From Ligustrum vulgare (Eukaryota; Streptophyta; Magnoliopsida; Lamiales; Oleaceae), in assembly GCA_963555705.1 (NCBI GenBank), contig OY743187.1, positions 9,562,133 through 9,626,132 of the forward strand: a DNA stretch of 64,000 nucleotides, read 5' to 3'. The notes under the pieces were generated by a model. It was not told the DNA's origin, made no database searches, and saw nothing but the letters and a program-made list of their open reading frames with translations. This document shows, one piece after another, positions 57,256 through 64,000 of this stretch. Within the stretch, counting starts at the first letter, position 1; the number at the start of each line of letters is the position of its first letter. A program made the translations under genes and the position numbers.

Positions 57256-57699
57256 AACCTATATATAGATGTAATTACATAGATTAAGCAAACGTTCGGT
57301 AACTTTTAACCGCAGACATTTCTCTCTAATTTTCAATCACTATTTTTTACTTCGAAATTATCAATAAATTAATTTGTAAATCAAACAGCGTTACCAAACA
57401 AAAGTTAACTATATGTAGTATTGTTGTAAGAATGTTTGAATTTTTCAATCAAATTGAAGTTACGAGTCTTACGACCAATTTAGCTATGAACTTCTCTTGG
57501 TGAAGTTACAGTATAACTTAAGTAATTGGAGAAATTGAAATTTAATGGAAACAATGCATTTTCACTATTCTCATGAACAAAATACACGTCTTAATACCAC
57601 GACGATCAATTTAATACTTTGGAGGTTTAGAAAAAGGGATAATTGTAGATTTAGTTCTCAATATTTCACTTGTCTTTTACCCGTCAAAATTGTAGGACT

Positions 57700-57950
57700 C
57701 TATTATAATGCATATAATCTGCTAATAAACGAAATATTTGAGACATATGATGCAAAAAATCAAAGGTTGATGTTTAAATTCGCAGTTAACATATTTTTTT
57801 TTGGATTATTTATGCGGCTTTCCTTTTTGCCCTTCACTTTTGTCAAAATAGAACTAATACTGCTAATAAACAATACGTTGAGGATGTATGATGTCAAAAT
57901 CAAATGTTTGGATATATTTGCAAATCTTTTGAAAGGTTAAGTACTAAATT
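57700..57950. repeat. Diverged repeat with gctaataaac words
   Basis: ctgctaataaacgaaatatt near 57718 and ctgctaataaacaatacgtt near 57860 start similar blocks ending in tttgcaa/ttcgcag. An open frame at 57545-57940 spans both and has no protein family signal, so I treat it as chance. Confidence 0.5.
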
Positions 57951-58195
57951 TGCAATTAAACATGTAGAAAAAGATAAAGATCTTATAAGTAACTAGTTTC
58001 ATACTCGTGTGATGCACAAATATATTCCATTTACAAAGACTAAATTACAAAAAAAATATAATTGGAAAAAAGCAGCAAAATTACGTAAATTCGTGAATTT
58101 AAATATAAGTATTTTGTTATGAAGAGTATTATAACTAAGAAATCCATGCTACCCCAGCCAAAATGCCTAAAATTAAAAAATCAAGCCCAAAGTTT

Positions 58196-58197
<2 letters not shown>

Positions 58198-58249
<52 letters not shown>
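58198..58249. repeat. (AT)n microsatellite
   Basis: An uninterrupted run of about 25 AT units. Confidence 0.95.
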
Positions 58250-58252
<3 letters not shown>

Positions 58253-60334
58253 GAAGTGGACAATAATTTGAGGTTAGTAAAGAAAATCGTTTGTATTTAT
58301 CTTATATCTCACTGTTTCAAGTCTTTAGGACTATAATTTTTTTCTTGTATTATAGTGTTTTTAACCAATAAATATATTTTTAATTTAACCAATAAATATC
58401 AACGATGTGGAACTAAGTGAAAAGTGACTTCATAAACATTTATAACAAATGTTGGATGGCAAAATACTTGGAAAAAAAAATCAGTTGTCTTTCAATTACT
58501 TTGTTATTGGATTCTTTGAGATTATATTAATTTAAAGATTTCTTCACATAGTCAAAAAATTAACAAGTAGTAAATAGAAAATATCATTTTTACTTACAGT
58601 TGAGTCCGGAGGAACGTTGCAAAAGTGTATCTCCACAAATTCAGACAATTCATTCGAGAAAAAAAATCAAGAAAAATGAAATGCTCGTGCATTGAGGATT
58701 TGTAATCATATTGATGGTGCTACCTATGAGTACAACATTGTCTAGAAATCAAAAAGATTGAAAAGCCTGAAATAAATATTTCAAAACAAAGTACAATTTC
58801 CATGAATCGGAAATCTATAATTTAAAAAATAGGAGAAAAAATAAAAGAAATTTGTGTATTTGGTCCACTTCAGCAACTTGAATTGACCAGACAAATTCTA
58901 ACATTGGCTACTCGTGCACTACAAGAATTACACTTATGACTGCAAATGGATTATTTTAAAACTAAGCAAATATTCATAATTCAACTTTGGCTACACCTCC
59001 ACCGGCCACGCTGCTATCAGCTACAATATGTCTAACAAACCCGAGCTGCTAAACTTGCACATGACTGCAAGAGATTTTTATTTTTTGAAAGTAGGAGATG
59101 GGAAAATTCCAGTCATAACCGAGCATATGAGTGACATTTGCAAGCATAAACACAAATTCCACATGAAAAAGTTGCTTTGAAGCTTGATTTTTGCAAACAT
59201 AATTCTAGAAGTTACTTTTTCTACTATTTAAACTTGCTTATGTAGAAAGCATGTCATAACCTACTTGCTAGAATAAATTACTTCTAAGCTTAAGCAAACA
59301 TGAATGCCACATAATGGTACAACTTTGAATGACTAAGAAAACAGTCAAATCAAGATACAGTGAATATGAATTTCCAAAAAAGTATGCTTACCTCTACAAT
59401 ATTTCATTGCAAGCTAAACAATCTGTCAAACTAAGATGCATTCAATCCTTGAGAAGTGTGGAATTTCTTTATTAAGATCTCCCACGCAATTACCACCTGC
59501 TTCCTCTTTAGAACATCAACAGAGCCACTCTAGCTTTTGGACCTTAGTAAAATAATAGTAAGAATTTCCATTTTTACTGGTTTAAATCAATAGTTACAAT
59601 GGGGGGAAAGTAAGGTCCCATTGAATTGTGATATCGGAATGAAGATATCTCATTCTGTCCATTAAACCACTTCCTTATGTTAACATATACATAGTTCACA
59701 AGGTTTCAATAACCGATACTTGTAAATGGCACGTTTGATAGAGAATCCCAACGTCATCTTCTGAATACATCCATCAATAACATCCTTATTTTTGAAAACA
59801 GATGGTTTCATAATATGTAGATGGCAATTCTATGGAATTGGACAAGATCTTAAACACGCATCTCAAATGGCCTACTTGAAATCCATAACACATGACTAAA
59901 ACCAAATAAATTTTAGTGCTAAAAAACAAATACAACATAAGCACACATTGTCAGTACCATAAAACATGAAGACAAACCACCAAAAACATTACCTGATTTT
60001 AGTTTGTAAACACGAAAAAGTACCTCTGATGCATTCATGAATAAATACTTTAACCTGTTCTTCATTTTACTCAAAACTAATTCACCAAATTAGCCAATCA
60101 TCACAAAATAGACTCTGAAATAAAAATAAAAATACAAATTTTGAGAGGCAATGAGTACAATTTCTGAGTAAAATTTGGATCACTAAGCAGAATAGATGAG
60201 ATAAGAGCATTGAAAATAATCAAAGATGCCTCCAAAATGTCCATTCTTTACAAACCAATCAATTTTCCCCTAATTTCAAGGAAATTTTGATAAAAAAAAT
60301 CGGATATAACCCAAAAACTAAAGAAAAATCTCAC
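58250..60334. other. Gene-free stretch, 58250-60334
   Basis: No gene identified. It lies downstream, on the minus strand, of a possible exon at 60335-60507, so it may hold introns of that gene, but no further exon was recognised. Confidence 0.35.
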
Positions 60335-60507
60335 CAAATCCAAGGCGGCGCAGGACCGTGATGGAATCGCAAAAGATGGTGAAGTCATTGTTAGCATCAT
60401 CCAGCACTTTCCAATTCTTGTGTGTCAAACACAGAGATTGAGAAACAGAGTCAAATCCTCTGAGAAAAAGCATCTTGTCCTCTTCAGTATCTTCTGTTGC
60501 TTCATTG
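60335..60507 (-). CDS. Possible exon of unknown minus-strand gene
   Basis: On the minus strand a 173-base open stretch starts after a ttgtag acceptor (60508-60513) and ends at a GTGAGA donor (60329-60334). It encodes about 57 residues, including KMLFLRGFDSVSQSLCL and DFTIFCDSITVLRRLGFG. Codon use and composition are less AT-rich than the flanks, which suggests real coding. I do not recognise the family, and no partner exon was found on either side. It could be an orphan captured exon or part of a gene with large introns. Confidence 0.3.
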
Positions 60508-60545
60508 CTACAATTTTGACAAAACACATAAAAATCCATCATCAA

Positions 60546-61240
60546 ACTGGCAAAAAAATAATTTTGAAAATTAAGAACATCTAATCATTTGAACAGGCAA
60601 TGATTGATCTGTAGGCTTTCGATTCTCGAGAAGCGGGTCAACCCGACTGCATAGGGTGCTCTAGAATCGTCTGTCAGAAGGACTGAAGATTGACGATTCA
60701 AACCCGTTAGGCCGTTACTAACATTAGAACTCTCAACCCCCATTGGCTAACCTAACCCCGCCACTTTCTAGTACTGTTGTGACATTCCCATATTATTGCT
60801 ATCAAAGAAATGGTGTCTCCCCCCACCACCCTCCACCGTCGGAAACCAACAATCCCACCATCTAGTTATTATAATTGGGGAAACCCCCTCCTACTTTGAC
60901 ATTATATCATAAATTCATAATATAGTATTTACTAAGAAAATGGTGTCTATGTGACTTGTCTCCCCATTCCTCTGTCTACATCGTGCATTATTAATTGAAA
61001 AAGTGCCCACTAAATGTATTATCAAAGATGTAACCGTTGCAAATATGCGTAATGTAGTGGGGGAAAAGCAGTTAATTTTAAAATTATTTCATAAAAAATC
61101 GGATTCAAAAAACAATATTCTTTTCAAAATTGAGAATCTAGTGAAAATTGACAGAACCACAGTTTGCTTTAATAATAAATTGATAGATGTTGGAAAATTG
61201 TGTTTTCAAATGATTGTTCAAATATTTAAAGATGATAGAT
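60546..61240. other. Non-coding stretch, 60546-61240
   Basis: A CT- and CCCC-rich segment lies at 60700-60900. ggtgtct-type words repeat at 60812 and 60942. An open frame at 61003-61242 shows no family signal. Nothing firm is seen. Confidence 0.35.
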
Positions 61241-61900
61241 GAAATACACAATTAAATCAATACAAAGAGGTATTGAAAAGGAAGACAAAAGAATGAGAAA
61301 AATCGGAACATAGACGACCACGCAATCGCATAAAAGGATTATAATAAAGCAGAATGATTTTCTGCTATACCATGCGATCGCTTGGAACATAACCACGCGA
61401 TCGCATGGTGGTTTCCGAAAGGCACATTTTGGTGCTTAAGTTGGTTTTTGGCACCAAAATGTGTCATTTTGTCTAAGAGGTGTGTACTTTCGTAAAATGT
61501 TGATTAATATCTATATATAGAATGTCATATTGATCAATTCAATATATGAAATATGAGTGAGAACATCCATAAAATATAGAAGCCATTTTCCACCAAAACA
61601 AATACTCATTTTTCAATTGTTTTTTGTTCCTTTTCCATGGATTATTAGTGCTTAATAAATACATGGTTTGAAGGCTTGATTAATCCGCTAAAGCATTTAC
61701 TATCTAACCCTTTAAGCATTTCGAACGAGAGGGGGCGAATGTACTTTTAGGATAACGCGTAATCACGTGTTCAAGCCTCTCGTTTGATTCCATAATTCGA
61801 TATTATTCCATTTATATCATGATTTCAAGTAGATGATTTCATGTGTTTTGGTTTGTGATTCTTCAAGTGACATTCGATGATTTTGTCTCCAACCTCTCGA
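61241..61900 (+). repeat. LTR-like relic with CCATGCGATCGCATGG palindromes
   Basis: A TATA-like ctatatatagaa at about 61512-61523 and promoter-like context suggest a plus-oriented solo LTR, though the exact ends were not found. Two near-perfect 16-bp palindromes (61370-61385, 61393-61408) and a third degenerate one near 61319 lie upstream of the TATA box. Confidence 0.4.
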
Positions 61901-62509
61901 GGTAATTTCATTTTTTAATAACAATAGATAGATAAAGAAACGTGCATGCAAGGATAAATTTTCAGTTTTACATTCAATTTTGATTTTGAAAACTAATGGA
62001 TTTCAAAATTCTTTTTTTTTTCTTCAGAAAACCAACTAGTTTCAGTTTGTTTGATTCAAAACTTTTGGGTTTGCCCACTCTTAAATAAATATATGAAGGT
62101 AGACCAAAATGAAAGAAATAATGAATTTTGTTATAATTATTGGATTAAGCATGTTTGATTCTAAATTAATGTCAAATCAAAGTCAACAATTAATTTTAAC
62201 CACACATTTTATTAGATTCACAACTTTTCAACGACATAACTCATTAATTTTTATTAAAACATACTAAGGGTTCGTTTCACAACAACTGTCGTGAATAAAA
62301 CTTTTTACCGTAGAGTTTTTCTAAAAATTTCTGTCAACAAAAAATAGTTGACAATCTAACTATCAATCCAGAAACAACTGTTAACGTTAAATTGATTGTT
62401 TAACCGCACAACTATAAAAGTGCTTTTGCATAAACTAACATTAAATTATATCTCATAGTTAACTAAAAACTAAATAATTATTTCATATCAACGTTGAAAT
62501 CTATCTTGA

Positions 62510-62790
62510 AAAAATATATTTTATTAATTCAATATATTTCTTATGTTATCAATTAACAAAATATAATATTTCAATAGATTTCCATAAGAGTTATAGAAAA
62601 AATATTTTGTCAATACATTTCATATTTTGTTAATTAATAAAATATAATATTTTAATACGATATATGGAAAATAATATATTTTCACATATTTCAAATTTTA
62701 TTAATTAATAAAATATAATCTCATATTAATTAATAAAATATAATTTTTTAATATAAATTATGGAAAATAATATAGTTTCAATAAATTTCA
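62510..62790. repeat. Imperfect AT-rich tandem repeats
   Basis: taattaataaaatataat-like words recur at about 62632, 62702 and 62733 with related words at 62560, giving a loose 70-80-bp periodicity. Non-coding. 61900-62510 shows nothing recognisable. Confidence 0.55.
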
Positions 62791-63000
62791 AAATAAAACA
62801 TGATATATTTAAGCTTTTTTATAAAAGTGTTTCTTGAAGAAATTACAGATTTGAGTTTCTTTATAACATCTTAAAAGAGCGGTTTGCACAATGAAAAAGT
62901 GCATTTTCAACCACAACCAAATACGTATATTTTTTAGTAAAAGTACTTAAGGCATTGTAAAAGTACTTTTACACCTTCTAAAACATCCAAACACACATTA

Positions 63001-63176
63001 GGCTTTGTTTGTTAATTTTTTTTTTTTTTGTTTAAAAACATTTTTTTATATATATATTTTTAGATAAAATGTGTGGTTAAAAAATAGAAAGAAAAAATTT
63101 GTGTGGTTAAAAATTAATTTGGGGAACTATGTTGTAAAAGAAATATGTTTAAAAAATATGTTTGCCAAACATAGAC
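63001..63176. mobile_element. Tourist-like MITE, family of 30054
   Basis: Starts ggctttgtttgttaat and ends ttgccaaacatagac, with TTA at 62998-63000 and 63177-63179. Its interior (ttttagataaaatgtgtggt, aatttggggaa) matches 30054-30200. Confidence 0.78.
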
Positions 63177-63245
63177 TTAAATTTTTTATTTTCATCTATA
63201 CCAAATAGGGGCTAAGATGGTTTATGCTAAAAATGATTGAGATTA

Positions 63246-63381
63246 GGAGCCTGTTTGGTAATATGAAATGTGTGACTTAAAAATATTTGAAAAATTAAAA
63301 ATTGTAGATTTGACTAAGACTAAATAATTAAAATCAAGTGTGAAAAATTGTGGTGAAATTTTTAGCATTACCAAACAAACT
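63246..63381. mobile_element. Tourist-like MITE near CCR4 promoter
   Basis: cctgtttggtaat near the left end is inverted as attaccaaacaaac at the right end. TTA lies on both sides (63243-63245, 63382-63384). At 136 bp it is close to the CCR4 transcription unit, about 170 bases before the CT-rich leader. Confidence 0.75.
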
Positions 63382-63558
63382 TTACATTTTGTTATTTAGG
63401 GACGAAAATGCAAATTTCCCTTTATAAAAATTAATAGATTATTATTGTCCCACAAAATAGTTGCACACAGACACATCTCCCTCCCTCTCTCCCTTCTTCT
63501 CTCCTATTTTCTTACACACCTCTGTTAAAACCCTTATTGATCAATAGATCCATTTAGT

Positions 63559-63574
63559 TCTCTCTCTCTCTCTC
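63559..63574 (+). repeat. CT microsatellite in CCR4 leader region
   Basis: Eight CT units in a CT-rich stretch typical of plant core promoters and 5' leaders. AGGGTTT-type telo-box words follow near 63716 and 63836. Confidence 0.6.
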
Positions 63575-63771
63575 CGTATCTCAGAAATTTTATGCAAACA
63601 AAGGCCAATTTATCGATTCCTCTTACCAATCCTCCGCATTTAGGTTCAATTCCTCCTCATTTCTGTAGATCTTCAATAGGTCATATTTGTTTAATTTTTC
63701 TGAGTTTCTTTATTTAGGGTTTTAACAGAGAGACAGAGCGCAAGTCTGGCGATTGGCGCCGGAGACAGGTG

Positions 63772-63909
63772 ATGGCGGATCTCCCACAAGTCCGCCAGCT
63801 GTTGATGCTTGAATATATTTTTGCTTTTTTTGGGTTAGGGTTTGAAGGGACGGTGGCAGCAGAAGAGTTTGCTCCATTGAAATCTATAGAGCTTTGTGAA
63901 AAATGCTGA
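63772..63909 (+). CDS. Upstream ORF overlapping CCR4 start
   Basis: A 45-codon frame starts at the ATG at 63772 and stops at TGA 63907-63909, overlapping the first seven bases of the CCR4 frame (main ATG 63903-63905) in a different frame. If the leader is unspliced here, ribosomes starting on it would end within the CCR4 start region, which would lower or condition CCR4 translation. The peptide is acidic at its C-terminus with a hydrophobic middle (LEYIFAFFGLGF). It is a prediction; a 5' leader intron could remove it. Confidence 0.4.
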   Translation: MADLPQVRQLLMLEYIFAFFGLGFEGTVAAEEFAPLKSIELCEKC

Positions 63910-64000
63910 GCGTGCTTCGGTTGCACCTTCCGTCGGACATTCCGATCGTGGGGTGCGAGCTGACGCCCTACGTGATCTTGAAGCGGCCCGACCAGTCTGT
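63903..64000 (+). CDS. CCR4: CCR4-type deadenylase, N-terminal start (partial)
   Basis: The 32 codons visible begin MLSVLRLHLPSDIPIVGCEL and go on through TPYVILKRPD. This N-terminus is specific to plant CCR4 homologues 1 and 2, the catalytic endonuclease/exonuclease/phosphatase-type subunits of the CCR4-NOT complex that shorten mRNA poly(A) tails in the cytoplasm. The catalytic domain lies beyond the window. The ATG is the first in this frame and follows a leader with CT and AGGGTTT-type elements. It is truncated only by the window edge. Which paralogue it is cannot be told. Confidence 0.85.
   Translation, partial: MLSVLRLHLPSDIPIVGCELTPYVILKRPDQS

Noticed and set aside
57545..57940. 131-codon open frame on the plus strand
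   Set aside because: It spans a diverged internal repeat (gctaataaac blocks), has low-complexity Phe/Leu/Ile-rich sequence and no family signal.
60640..60720. GC-richer segment with gattcaaacccg, considered as a tRNA T-arm
   Set aside because: No matching acceptor stem, D-arm or anticodon arm could be laid out around it.
62266..62997. Possible large MITE between taagggttcgttt and the first Tourist element
   Set aside because: The supposed right end (ccaaacacacatta) pairs poorly with the left one and no target duplication is visible.

Overview
This is nuclear DNA from a flowering plant, most likely a eudicot. It is AT-rich, split by introns and dominated by plant transposons (Ty1/copia, Ty3/gypsy Tat and Del types, Helitron, MULE-, hAT-, Stowaway- and Tourist-like MITEs). 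Its few host genes are plant-specific: a GIS/ZFP5/ZFP6-type C2H2 regulator with an EAR motif, a dirigent protein and a plant CCR4 homologue. No bacterial-type operon, CRISPR array, rRNA or tRNA gene was seen. The species cannot be fixed from the sequence alone.

Layout. 1-6250: an intronless C2H2 zinc-finger gene split in two by a very young, apparently intact copia element (680-5838; 525-bp LTRs with one mismatch; 5-bp target duplication GCGAT). 6250-9200: AT-rich filler with a 74-bp tandem repeat and candidate small TIR elements. 9204-14726: an older, decayed copia element that was itself hit by two different MULE-like elements. 14727-19320: a chain of MITEs, including two MULE-like elements sharing one 9-bp target. 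20670-24090: a decayed Ty3/gypsy fragment, apparently inside an older MITE-like sequence. 25117-25286: an hAT-type MITE with a perfect 8-bp duplication. 25534-26115 (minus): an intact dirigent gene with a TATA box. 26500-30340: repeats, a 499-bp tandem duplication and microsatellites. About 30400-32078: a Del-like gypsy LTR and primer-binding site. 32431-40659: a decayed Tat-type gypsy element on the minus strand (gag, protease, RT, two RNase H domains, integrase, then tandem arrays and an antisense coiled-coil ORF). 40660-45600: relics and Tourist MITEs. 45611-54598: a 9-kb Helitron with canonical termini carrying a broken RPA-like OB-fold gene. 54600-62800: gene-poor AT-rich DNA with duplications, one possible exon and an LTR-like relic. 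63001-63381: two Tourist MITEs. 63772-64000: an upstream ORF overlapping the start of a CCR4 deadenylase gene that runs off the window.

The genes do not form a pathway. Only the dirigent gene and the CCR4 5' end look functional; the zinc-finger gene was intact until the recent insertion. The most interesting material is (a) that insertion, (b) the Helitron with a decaying RPA-like gene, (c) a group of MULE-like MITEs sharing TAGRGRTGGCAA-like ends and 9-10-bp duplications but each packed with a different short GC-rich word, and (d) clusters of perfect or near-perfect 12-16-bp palindromes in LTR-like sequence.
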